Source of the DNA: Dipteris shenzhenensis
Lineage: Eukaryota; Polypodiophyta; Polypodiopsida; Gleicheniales
NCBI GenBank assembly: GCA_047967505.1
Contig: CM106541.1
DNA length: 64,000 nt
Strand: one strand, 5' to 3'
Under the pieces are notes generated by a model. The model did no database searches. It saw nothing but the letters and a program-made list of their open reading frames with translations, and had not been told where the DNA came from. A program made the position numbers and the translations under genes. Shown one piece after another: positions 44,386-54,859 of the stretch (its first letter is position 1; every line of letters begins with the position of its first letter).

Positions 44386-45899
44386 CAACATTTGGCTAAA
44401 ATAAAGGCCGTTTTGACTTAACATCATCTTCTTGCATTTTCTTAAGGTCCTTTATCAATTGGCATGTCTTTTTAATTACAACAACAGTGTGTTCCTTCTA
44501 AGACAATCATGAAATCTCCGGACCATTTCCTCTTTGTATGTAATAAAAGCTTTTAAGACTTCTATTTCATGTTTGGATTTCTCATTGAATTCTTTTATAG
44601 GAACCCATGTTGGATGCATTTCTTTGCTCAGAATTGAAGTGGAGACTATCAGGTTCTTCAAGTTCCCATGTTGTATCATGAGAATATTGATGCCATTGCA
44701 TCACTGGTTTTTCATCCTTTAAGAAAAAGAGAAAGTAGTGTGGAGCGCTATGTCCAATCAGGGCATCACCACCTATTTGTATGAAAGGTAGAATAAAGCT
44801 CTTCCAATCATACATCCTTTTGAAGATGGAGCATTCTCTGCCTTCCTTGTGGCCACCAACTTGCCTCCCACATTTTCTCATCCATTGTCTCCATGTCCTT
44901 GTGTTTTAGCTCTCTTGAGACTATGCTAAATACCTAATCGATATCCTCCTGTGTGTGCCCAACCAACAGAAACCTAACTTCAATCTCATTGAAGATTTAA
45001 TGAGCAATTAGCATTGAGAAAGATGCAAAGAAGAGTACATTCTTATTCCCTCGTCCGCAATTGTTTGCCTGTATTCTCAAATTTGCTAGTAGGCGACCTT
45101 TTTTTGCATGTACAATATGAATTTCCTTCATAACAGATGTCACAACTTGATTGCTATGCAAGAAATCAATCCATATGTCTGAAAAAAACGTATATCCATG
45201 CATTAACACTCCACATAAATGTGTCTTCAAAAAGTACTTTCCTTGTAGCTTAGGTGGAGTGTTAACGAATCGAGGTAATATTGTCGTATTCTGATCCATA
45301 CCATCTAAAATAATGCACATGTACTCATTTGGATGAGAAATAGCTTGCTACTTCCAAAATGCATATTTTACTCTAGAATGTTGACCAAAATGTACTCATT
45401 TGGATGAGAAATAGCTTGCTACTTCCAAAATGCATATTTTACTCTAGAATGCTGGACAATTCTATGATGAAATTCTCTCTTTTTTATGTATGCATCTCTT
45501 TGTTGTGGAGACATTGCACTCTTAAGTGCTCACTTTAGATCATCACAGTGACTGTGAAAAGATGTCAAAGCATGCTCTCTTTGCCTCCGTGTTGCTCCAA
45601 TAGACTTAAATACTTCTTTTTTTGTCAAACCTATCGGAAGATGCATTTCAGATAGATGGGGTTGACGTAAAGCATTTTCAGGAATGTAGTCTTTCAAAAT
45701 TACTGTTGTCGAGACCATTGAGGCTCTTGTTTTGGGCCTTCCTATGTTTCCATAATTTTACTCCATACTTTTCTTTATTAGCCAAATCCCAGTATATGCC
45801 ATGTGATAATCTTGTAGTAATGTGATATGCATTATTGCAAATACTTTTTCCATTTATAAGAGGCTTTATGTTGTCTAGAACTTTGCATTTTCTTGTCAT
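44386..45899 (-). pseudogene. DUF7869-type protein, C-terminal half, decayed
   Basis: Minus strand, several frames. From 45,899: PLINGKSICNNAYHITTRLS, as in the N-terminal part of these proteins, then LPIGLTKKEVFKSIGATRRQ. At 45,320-44,997: CIILDGMDQNTTILPRF, KTHLCGVLMHGYTFFSDIW, then NLRIQANNCGRGNKNVLFFA, the hallmark I-Q-A-D-N-C-x-R-E-N-K-N block with the Asp changed to Asn. After a stop it continues IFNEIEVRFLLVGHTQEDID (GHTQEDID at 44,937-44,960), the second hallmark (usually GHTHEDID), then WKSFILPF and GHSAPHYFLFFL. The family is widespread in plants and protists and is thought to have a transposase-like RNase H fold; function is unproven. Multiple stops and frameshifts make this copy dead. 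Confidence 0.75.
45321..45451. repeat. 71-bp tandem duplication
   Basis: GTACTCATTTGGATGAGAAA at 45,321 recurs at 45,392; the copies are almost identical and run to the shared ACTCTAGAATG, so the event is recent compared with the decay of the surrounding gene. Confidence 0.9.
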
Positions 45900-46329
45900 T
45901 TACTAGAAATAAAGAGAGCCTCATGAGCTCCTCATGAGTTACTATAGGTATTCATTTCTTTTTCTCCCTCTCCTTTGCTACACCGGTTCTCTACACCCAT
46001 TGATGTATGTAAGTTAGTGGAATGCATACATCTGCACTTGCAGCATGTAGATCACATTGCTTTTAGCATAACATCTTCATTCATTATTCTTATTCTCTTT
46101 GATTACTTTTCTACATCTTCCTAGACTTGCATTAATTTCATGCATATGTATGTGCATTTTTGTTTCTTCTATACATCCTTATTTGAAATTGTACACTTCT
46201 CCCTATCAAATTTATTTTTCACTTTGTTTTCATGGGATGCTGCATCCTTGATCTTATCACAGTCGGTCAAATTCAAATATCAAATGTAGTGCTGATTTCA
46301 TTCTTGTCTTTTAAGCAATCATAGGACCA

Positions 46330-47530
46330 TTCAAATCAATATCTATGCCATCCATGTTTGATAAGACAACACTTTCGAAGTCTTTGCCCTTGTCAATGTG
46401 TGTGAATTCATCCACTCTAGATAAGAGATCAATTCTGAAACCTTTTTCTTTCTCAGTACCAATGAACTCATCCACTCCCGATAAGATATCTTATTCAATA
46501 TTATAGTTAAGTGCATTGAAATCATCCAAGTTTGAGGGGACAACACTGATGATATATTTATCCTTCTCGGCATGCATGAATTCATTAACTCCATATAAGA
46601 CATCGCTTTTGAAATCTTTTGCCTTCTCGATACCACTAAACTCATCCACTCTTGATAAGATGTCACTTGTATAGATGATTGCATTGAAATCATCTAATTC
46701 TAAAGGGACAACACTTTTGATGTCTTTGCCTTTCTCAATATGCATGAATTCATCCACTTCAGATAAGGCATTGCGTCTGAATTCTTTATCTTTCTCGGCA
46801 CCAATGAACTCATCCACTCCTAATAAGATGTCACTTCGATACTTGAGTCCATTGAAATCATCCATGTTTGAAGGGATAAAGCTTCGCTTGTTGGAATATT
46901 CTTTAAGTCCTTTGAAATTGTAGTATACCTTATTTTTATCATTGAAAACCACATGTCCTTTTTTAATCTTTAAAAATCGCATGCTCCATCTAAAATCTTT
47001 TCCTTAATCATAATAGGGACCATCCAATGACGTTGTGATATCATTCATACCATCATTAGTAACTTTCACAATCTTGATCTGCGCAAATGACCACTGGCCT
47101 ACTTGTTCAAACCCCAAAAGTTGACCTTTTGTTATGTTCTTATTTGCAAATGATATCATTTGCAAAATATCTCCCACACTGAAATACAAAGAAATGCACT
47201 TTGTATTCTCGATTATATGTTTTGGATAATTCTCATCTCAATTCCATGCAATAAATTATTTGTTAAAAGCATTATAAGGCATAACATCTCCAAGTATTTC
47301 CATATCTCCACACTTATGCTTTAGCTCAACATGTGCACTAAGAATCTTTGCTATAATAACTACCACCTTATCTACCGCCAAGTCTTTTAAAGTAACAGAG
47401 ACTTTGGATCACTATCATAGATTGTAGTAAATGTAACTACTTCTCTTTTGCTACATAACATGACCTCCATACTTGGAACAAAATCTATAGCCATCTCCTT
47501 TGTGAGAGTCCTTTGCAAGCAAGCTGCAAT
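46330..47530 (-). pseudogene. N-terminal half of the same decayed gene, with 56-residue repeats
   Basis: Minus strand. From about 47,520 the text reads TLTKEMAIDFVPSMEVMLCS, then after frameshifts KDLAVDKVVVIIAKILSAHV, SVGDILQMISFANKNITKGQ, EQVGQWSFAQIKIVKVTNDG, LDGPYYD. Next comes a tandem repeat with a period of about 168 bp (56 residues) between 46,982 and 46,330, units containing LDDFNA, SDILSGVDEF and VDEFMH-EKGKD; repeat starts are near 46,851, 46,681, 46,512 and 46,337. Orientation and spacing suggest one original gene with the DUF7869 part downstream, but this linkage is inferred. The family of this half was not recognised. Confidence 0.5.
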
Positions 47531-47559
47531 AGTAACAATTACATAAATAGTAGTCTCTT

Positions 47560-48109
47560 TTCAATAATTAATAATCTACTTATTAATTATAATTTTTTAT
47601 TAGTACTTCAAGGTGAATAAAGGGCTTAGGGCTTAGCATTTACGATATAAGATTTAGAATTAAAAATCGATAGCATAGGCTTTCTACATGTGTTAGGCAT
47701 CAATGGTCGAAACAAAATGAAACTTGGTAGGACTCTAAGATATAGAGGCATTAAGATTTTGGCTCAATGTCATTGCATCTCAATAAAAACTAACATGGGT
47801 ACCTTTAATTTGGTGCATGGTGATTAGATGAAAGACCTAGGATGGATTTAGTGGATGGTGGATGCAGTTTGGTGGGCTCCAAATGGCTAATTTTGACTTT
47901 GGGGAGGCTAGGTTAAGAAGTAGTAGGCATATTTTAATGTGGACCCTTAATCTAGATCAACATCAATGGCTAAGATGGAGGTGCATTATGGGGAGTTAGT
48001 ATGGAGGATGATAATTGAGGGTGGAGATCAATCTCCTTAGATGGAGGTCTGGGATGATTGAGGTGCAATAGGTGTCCTATCATACATAAAGTCTCTATTT
48101 GTAGTAATT
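47560..48109. other. Spacer, nothing recognised
   Basis: Contains text (TGGAGGTGCATTATGGGGAG, GATCAATCTCC) that recurs in altered form at 48,760-48,860, so the G-rich minisatellite is bracketed by a diverged direct repeat. Confidence 0.45.
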
Positions 48110-48700
48110 AGTTCTTGGGGGGAGGAGGGAGTGGTATATGATGGAAAAATATTTAGGGATAATGAGGGGTGGGGAGGGCTTTAAGTAAATAAAATATTTA
48201 GGGATAAAGGGGAGAAGAAGGGCTTCAATTAGATAAAAAGAGGGGCGGGCGGGGGGAGTGGTATATGATGGCAAGACATTTATTAAGGATAAACGAGGGA
48301 GGGGAGAGGGCTTTAATTAATATAGGGGGAGTGGTATAAATATTTAGGGATAAAGGGGGGAGGGAGGGCTTCAATTAAAATAAAGGGGGGGGGGGAGTGG
48401 CATATGATTGTAAAATATTTAGGGATAAATGAGGGAGGGGAGAGGTATAAATATTTAGGGATAAAGCGGGAGGGAGGGATTCAATTAAATAAATGGGGAG
48501 GGGGGAGTGGTGTACTTGGCAAAATATTTAGGGAAAAAGGAGGAAGGAGAGAGGGCTTCAATTAAGTAAAGGAGGGAAGGGGGAGTGGTATAATAGTTAG
48601 GGTTAAAGGGAGGAAGGGTACTCCTTCAAGTAAAATATTTAGGGATAAAAAAGGGGGGGGGGGGGGGGAGGGTTTGAATTAAATAAAAGGGGAGGGGGAG
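48110..48700. repeat. G-rich minisatellite
   Basis: Irregular repeats of GGGAGTGGTATATGATGG, AAATATTTAGGGATAAA, GGGGGGAGGG and CTTCAATTAAATAAA, unit length roughly 60-110 bp. Several runs of five or more G, up to about 14 near 48,654, could form G-quadruplexes. Confidence 0.85.
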
Positions 48701-49600
48701 GAGCATTAAACATGATCAATAGGTACCTTTCCCTTGATCTAGATCAAGATAAATGGCTAATATGGAGGTACATAATGGAGGGCTAGGATTGAGGATCATA
48801 ATGGATGGTGAAGATCAACCTTCATAGATGGAGGGCTAGGATTGAGGTGCATAATGAAGGACTAGTAGGATTTAGGTGCCTACTACATTCATCTCCTCCT
48901 TGGGATCTTCCATCAAATCTATGGCCTAAATTGAAGCGCCTTATACACCCATCTCCTCCATTGAATCTTCCATCTTGTAATGAACCGAGAATTGGTATGA
49001 CTCTCAATAACATTTTACCCAAGCACCGAACCAAATCTTCTCCCATAAATAGATCTATACATGCCTTTTTATTTTACAAATCCACGTCGTGCACATTACA
49101 ACATGTGAGGGTCACAAATGTTGGTTTTTCATAACCATGAGAGCCTAAAAGATTACCTCCAGCAAGGACTCTCATTGGCCACAGCAACGGCCGCAGCCAC
49201 TCCCTTACTCCACTCCCTCACTCTCCCTCACTCCAGTCCCTCCCTCACTCTCTTGTTGCCACAGCCACTTTCTCACTCTCCCTCACTCCACTCCCTCACT
49301 CTCTCTCACTACCACTGTGGCCGTGTGGCCTCTCCCTCACCTAAACCTCCACTCCTTTCCTCTCTCTTTATCTCTTTAAACTTTTCTCTCTCTCTCTCTA
49401 ATTTTTTCCCCTAAATTTCTTGACAAGATCATAAATTTGAAAGTGAACTTAAAAAATAATTACTTGGAAAAGTATTTGAGTGGAAAAGTGTTTGGGTTTG
49501 GAGAAGAATTCTTTTCTTCCTCTTGCTCCTCCTCATGCTCTTTCTTCTCCTCTTACTCTTCCTTGTTGAAATGGGAGAATGAATGAGAGAAAGAGAGAAT
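48701..49600. other. Spacer with repeated CTCACTC text
   Basis: At 49,180-49,330 CACTCCCTCACTCTC-type words and GCCACAGC recur; elsewhere nothing recognised. GA-rich on minus near 49,500-49,570. Confidence 0.45.
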
Positions 49601-49914
49601 ATATAGAAAAAACTAGGGTTTTCTCCCATTGGATCTCTCCATTTTCCTCTCTTTGTCATTGGTCCCCAATCCCTTATCCTAATTTCTCATTCCCTCCCAT
49701 GCTCCTCTCCTCCCCTCCCACCTTTTCCCACGTCCCCATTTTCCCTCCACACTCCTCTCCCCTTTCCCTTGTCCTCATCCCACTCTTCCCTCCCCACTCC
49801 CACTCCCACTTTTCATTAATTCCTCCCTCTCCTATTCCACACCCTTCCATGTTCTTCTTCACTTCCCTCTCTCATGTATTAAATTATATATAATATAATA
49901 TATCTCTCCCTCTC
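49601..49914. other. C/T-rich spacer
   Basis: Low-complexity CCCTCCCACTC text from about 49,640 to 49,870; its open frames are compositional. Confidence 0.45.
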
Positions 49915-49958
49915 TCTCACACACACACATACATACATATGTATGTGTGTGTGTGTGT

Positions 49959-50012
<54 letters not shown>
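49915..50012. repeat. (CA)n-(TACA)n-(TG)n microsatellite, near-palindromic
   Basis: CACACACACATACATACATA switches at CATATG to GTATGTGTGTG and then a long TG run to 50,012. The switch of strand at the centre makes the left part an imperfect inverted repeat. Confidence 0.9.
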
Positions 50013-50014
<2 letters not shown>

Positions 50015-50209
50015 TACATACATATCTCTCATGTAAAGTTGAATGTTTCTATTAACCAACATATGGTCGAGGATATTTTATATGTGGTTTTGTTAGGTAC
50101 AATCGAAGAACACGTGATGCTAGGCGGACTTGGTGCTACAAAGTGAATTGCCAACAAATAGACTAGAGCGAGCGAACTGCAACACTCACATGCGATAGCC
50201 ATACCTCCA

Positions 50210-51190
50210 TTACCCCTCTCTACCAGGAACCCCTAGGAAAAGAGAGTACGCCCACAAATAGGTAGGACATACCTTCATTCTAGCATCTTCTCGAGGTCCC
50301 AACATCATCCACAACAAAAGAGGTTGATCCCTTGTTACTAGAACCTCCACCAAGGGCAAGCACATGCCCCAAGCCCCCACCGAAGGTAGAAGCATGTACC
50401 CTAATGGCATCAACAAAGAGGGGGATTAGTCCTCCCCCAAAATAGAGACTTCTACCCCAACCAAATCAAAGAGAGCCAAGTACCACCACAACCGAAGGCA
50501 ACAAAGGAACCACCAATTGTGGGTTCATAAGGCTTATTAAAGGCCCAAGGATATTATCAAGGAGAAGAGTACATATGGATTCCAAAGCCTTATTCTCGAC
50601 CACCACCACCTCCACCACCTATGTACAAATGGAGGCCAATGACGATAGAGTCTAAGACCCATGCCCAAAAAAGGTCTATGGTTGTAGTCACACAAGAACC
50701 TTCCACCAAAAATGGGGAAGTGCCACAAGGACCTACTTCCAAGACCGACAAAGGAAAATCACCACTACATCCAAGACCACGATAGCTCGTGAGGATTGAG
50801 CCACAAGGGTTAACACCCTTGGAAGGTGTAGCCATGTCCACTATAATAGTGAAGCAAGGACTTATTGCAAAAGAATGCACAGCATCAGTCACATAAGAAC
50901 CTGGTGTTGCCACTGATGAGGAAGTATTACATGAACCTGCTACACAAGGGGAGTCGGTACCACAAGAACCTCCCACTAACCAAATTGTGGAGACATAAGA
51001 AACCAATTCTCCCCAAGGTGTAGCCACAGAAGGACCTGCCGCCTTGAGCGAAGACAAAGAACTACTGGTAGAGATGCTACCCCTGGAGGTCAACTCGACA
51101 CCAATCCAAATCCTTATTCCGATGGTATCCAAACCTTCAAGTAGCTCATCAACTTCTCTGAAGGGGTTTTTTGCAAGCAGCCTCAGAGCC
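50210..51190 (+). pseudogene. Decayed Pro/Thr-rich coding region, family not recognised
   Basis: The plus strand gives a frame from about 50,570 (YSRPPPPPPP, then KRSMVVVTQEPSTKNGEVPQ and HEPATQGESVPQEPP, LSEDKELLVEMLPLEVNS) to about 51,190 with three stops. Upstream to 50,210 similar Pro/Lys-rich text is more broken. The opposite strand is open for 180 codons at 50,590-51,132, but its Gly/Ser/Cys repeats look like the antisense of this. Short Q-E-P and V-A-T repeats suggest a disordered linker of a retroelement polyprotein or host protein. No domain found. Confidence 0.3.
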
Positions 51191-51469
51191 TATAAGAACT
51201 AGATGTCTGGGAGGTATGCTGAGACCTAACCAACCCCTTCATTTTCGTGAAAGTTCAATCCTATATATGTGAGTTGGCAGGTTGTACATAGGCTGTAAGG
51301 GACACCAACTCGTTAATCCAGTCAAGAGAAAGAGAAACGATGGAGTTAGTTGCATAGGAACCTCATTGCACTTCAGGAATAGAATTGACACATCAATTCA
51401 ACTAAAGATTAGCCCAAGGCCAATAGAACCCAACCCAAAAAAAATAAAAAAATAAAAAATCCAAGGATA

Positions 51470-52510
51470 TATATATCTTGTGCTAAGTTAATGACTCATT
51501 GACTTAGCCAGCTAATTCTCCTACATAACTAGGCCAAAAAATGCACCCTTGGACTTAGCCTGCTAAGTCAGTGCTAACTCTCCTACTCCATGATTTGACA
51601 ACTTGCACATTCCATATTGATCCAAGCTTCAAGGTACATGATCATTATGCTCAAAGGAACATACACACCAAGTTTGGACCCAAAAATTACCCCCCAAAAA
51701 AAAATTTTATCCCTACTAAGTTAGCGACTCATTGACTTAGCCAACTAATTCTCCTACTGCATAATTTGATCACCTTAGTGACCAGAATGATGGAGGGTTG
51801 AACACATAGAGTCTGCATGCATGGGAGATGTTCTACACTAGAGGATGCCACTAGATGAATCAAGTAGGCCCCTCAACAACAAGACACTGACTTAGCGGAG
51901 AATGATGAATGCCAAAGCACCAAAGGTGGAAAACATTCAAATGATGCAGCAAGGTAGGTCTATCAACACCTGGGCATTATTAGCCCAGAGCCAACAAAAC
52001 ATGAAGAAATGTCAAAACTGGGCCAAAAAATGCACACTTGGACTTAGCCTAGCTAAGTCAGCACTAATGCTCCTACTCCATGATTTGACCACCTGCGCAT
52101 ACTAGATGGATCCAAGCTTCAAGGTACATGATCATTATGCTCAAAGGAACATATGCACCAAGTTTGGACAAAAAAAGAAAGAAAGAAAAAAAATCCCTGC
52201 TAAGTTAGTGACTCGCTGACTTAGCCAACTAATTCTCCTACTCCATATTTTGACCCCTGCACATCTCAAATGGATTCAAGGTTCAAGGTCCATGATCATC
52301 ATGCTCCAATGGACATACACATCAAGTTTTGTCAGCCATAGCTTGCACCAAGAAAAAGAATAAGAAGGCACTGACTTAGCATGAAATGATGAATTCCAGA
52401 GCACAGAGGGCAAGAAGGACTCAACTGATACAATAGGACAGCTCTATCAACACCCATTATCATCCCAAAGCCCACAAAACATGAAGAAATGTCAAACTGG
52501 GCGAAACAAT
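51470..52510. repeat. ~483-bp repeat unit, two to three copies
   Basis: CTAAGTTAGCGACTCATTGA at 51,714 and CTAAGTTAGTGACTCGCTGA at about 52,199 start equivalent copies. Both contain GACTTAGCCAACTAATTCTC, GATCATTATGCTCAAAGG (or CATCATGCTCCAATGG), CACTGACTTAGC and AACATGAAGAAATGTCAAA. A partial earlier copy starts at about 51,480. CTGACTTAGC and its complement GCTAAGTCAG recur within each unit. Confidence 0.8.
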
Positions 52511-52559
52511 GGATGTGTGTGCACCTTTTGAATTTATCATGAAGTCCTAGAACCCCTGG

Positions 52560-52950
52560 CGGTAGGCTACATGCATGGAAGACTTCAACAAGAAGTATGC
52601 CAAGTGCCCCAAGCTAGCCATTCATCATAGCAATGCCCTTCTTCAGACTTCTCATCATCCTTTTGCACGATGTGCCCCAAGCAACACGTACATATGAGGA
52701 ACACCAACAAGGCTTATGGGAAGAGATCATCTTCAACCTAGACGAGGGGCCAACTTTCAAACAAATGATGCGCCGACTATACCTCCGAGTCCGTAATCTA
52801 CACGCTCATCATATTGCAACCCTTGAGGACTTGCACGACACACAGTTTTTGAAGCCGCACCATATCTTTTCTCAACTCTCCCACCGCCTCCTTGACCATC
52901 ATCAAGTCATGCAGGCAACACAAGAATTAGGATACCTGCGCATCCATTGA
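52560..52950 (+). pseudogene. Retroelement-like terminal coding fragment, unrecognised
   Basis: The frame at 52,633-52,950 reads EEHQQGLWEEIIFNLDEGPT, then RRLYLRVRNLHAHHIATLED and SQLSHRLLDHHQVMQATQEL. It ends 20 bp before a polypurine tract. The position suggests it is the last gene segment of an LTR retrotransposon, but I recognise no domain and the start is arbitrary. Confidence 0.35.
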
Positions 52951-52967
52951 TCCTAGGATGGATCAAG

Positions 52968-53103
52968 TTCAGGAAGGGGGGAATGTTAAGCTCATCAACC
53001 AACAAAGCCTTTTTTGTTGTATATAGGACAAGTAGGAATAGCTAAGAATAAGCCTTGGTGCCACCATGGCCCAAGCACCTTGTAAATAGAGCAAGAAGAG
53101 AGA
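52968..53103 (+). mobile_element. Polypurine tract and partial 3' LTR of another retroelement
   Basis: CAGGAAGGGGGGAA (to 52,983) is followed by TGTTAAGCTCATC, the form of an LTR start. The LTR-like text includes TTGTATATAGGAC, a possible TATA box at about 53,020. It is cut after 120 bp by the LTR of family A at 53,104, which points to a nested insertion. Confidence 0.5.
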
Positions 53104-53338
53104 TGTTGAAGATACACATCTCAACATCATGTAATATCATATGTGCATAGCACTAACACATAAAGAGTGCTAAAAGGCACTAGGGTTGTGAACCCTAATC
53201 CTATCCCTAAAAGGGATGTATATATTCATTCTTTACAAATAATATAGTGTACACGTAGTCATTTGTGGTGTTCACCTTCTAGCTGTGCCCTCTCTTCTCA
53301 TCTCCAATCTTCTCCCCTATTTTTCGCATATTCATTCA
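53104..53338 (+). mobile_element. LTR of copia family A (second copy)
   Basis: 235 bp, TGTTGAAGATAC to ATTCATTCA, differing from 16,534-16,769 at only a handful of positions and one T-run length. It is followed by TGGTATCAGAGT, the Met-tRNA primer site. Confidence 0.9.
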
Positions 53339-53350
53339 TGGTATCAGAGT
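53339..53350 (+). promoter_or_regulatory. Primer-binding site, Met-tRNA type
   Basis: TGGTATCAGAGT, one mismatch at the last base from the plant copia consensus. Confidence 0.85.
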
Positions 53351-54555
53351 ATCCTTGTCTTCCGCTAAGACATTGTGATCCTTGAGAGTGTGAGAGAGAG
53401 ATTGAGAGTTCTAGACCGTTCATTCTTCCGCTTTCGTGAGTGTTAGAAGTTCCGTCCATTTTAGAATTTCCATTCATTCTTCTTGAGTGATTGTGAGTTC
53501 ATTTCACTTCATTCTTCCGTGAGAGAGTGATTTAGATTCTTATTGAGAGATAGAGAAGACTCCATAGTTGCTTAGGATATGTTGTTGAGAACATAGAGTG
53601 ATATTGGGATTGTTGGTTCTTCCTTGAGAGAGAGAGACTTTGAGGAAGAGAGTGAGAGAGAGATAGCAGAGACTCGAACAGAGAGCTTGAGAGAGAGCCT
53701 GGGTTGAGAGAGAGACCCCTGCTTTGATCGACCACGAGCACAATGAGAATGACTAGGAGTTTCGGATCCTTCTTCTTGAGAAATTCTTACCGAGGAGTTT
53801 CAGAAGTAAAGGAAGAATACTCTTGTCTGCGACGAGGAATGGGTCGTAAGCGACCACACAGCTAGCACCGACAACTCTTCTCGTTTGTATCCAACTCAAG
53901 TAACTCTGCTCATCGATGCAACGTCGAACCTGTGGGTCTTCGCCCGAATTGCCTCGCACCTTGCCTTTGCTCTATGCAGAGGATAACTTCACCGGCCAAC
54001 TGTGCCACCTCCTACGACTGCCGAATACCTTCCTTGCGCTCTTCCATCTGCTGAGTTTCAAACCAGCGCTTGGCGCATCTGTGTGCTTACATCGGCCTCC
54101 TCAAAGCTCATGGTAGTGGAAGACGACATGACCAGCAACGTTATGCCGCTTGAGCACAAGATGCACTGTTGAGCTCAGACGCCAGCCTCCAAAGCTCTTT
54201 GCCTTAGCTCGCTCGCCATCGCTTCCTTGCCCCTCCTTCGCCATCGCTGCAGAGTGGATTCTGTCCCTGTCCGATGGATTGACTCCAAGTACCGCTCCAA
54301 CGCTAGCTCTTCCGACGGAATCTCCAAACAATACCTGTTTGAGTTCACGATAGCACAGAGAAGCTACCAGCCTGACGAAGGCTACTCTCTACTTCTTTCT
54401 GCTCCCGACAAAGGCATCTCGGGCACCTCCTCACGACTCTACAACTTTCATGCTACAGTTGAAGGTGACGAAGACTGTTGAGGAGCCCCTGACTGAGGAG
54501 CCCCTGTGGCTAGCATGCACCAACCGCGAGCGACAAACATTGTAGCGTCTCCAAC

Positions 54556-54725
54556 TGTGGAAAGCAAAGAGTCGTGCGCATACGAGTAAAATCTGTTGTT
54601 TATTCAACTTGAAGAAGGCATTACATAGTTTGTATTGTGACGGTTGCTGTGAGAGGTGTGTCCATTCATATCACCTCTTCGTGTGTGCATATGTGTGAAT
54701 GAGACTTATGTCTTACATTCCTACA
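54556..54725 (-). mobile_element. 3' LTR of the small nested LTR element
   Basis: 170 bp, identical to 56,275-56,446 except for a missing GT. On the minus strand it starts TGTAGGAATGTAAGAC and ends GCTTTCCACA. It follows the polypurine tract CTTAAGGGGGAG (plus 54,726-54,737). The flank at 54,551-54,555 is CCAAC, the target duplication partner of CCAAT at 56,447-56,451. Confidence 0.9.
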
Positions 54726-54737
54726 CTCCCCCTTAAG
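54726..54737 (-). promoter_or_regulatory. Polypurine tract of the small LTR element
   Basis: CTTAAGGGGGAG on the minus strand directly upstream of the 3' LTR. Confidence 0.85.
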
Positions 54738-54859
54738 ACAAATGTCTCATGAGTAATAGAGTGTGAGTGAGAGACTCTGAACTCTTATTGTGTATGTGAT
54801 TCACGAGTTTTCACTTGGGGGTGAGTCGCCAATTAATAATAGTGAGTGTAATTCTCAAT

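Noticed and set aside
50590-51132. 180-codon minus-strand frame as a gene
   Set aside because: The plus strand of the same stretch reads as a decayed Pro/Thr-rich protein with more natural composition; the minus frame is best explained as its antisense.
16534-53338. The LTRs at 16.5 and 53.1 kb as the two ends of one giant element
   Set aside because: Both are followed by a primer-binding site and the same leader, so both are 5'-type contexts of separate insertions.
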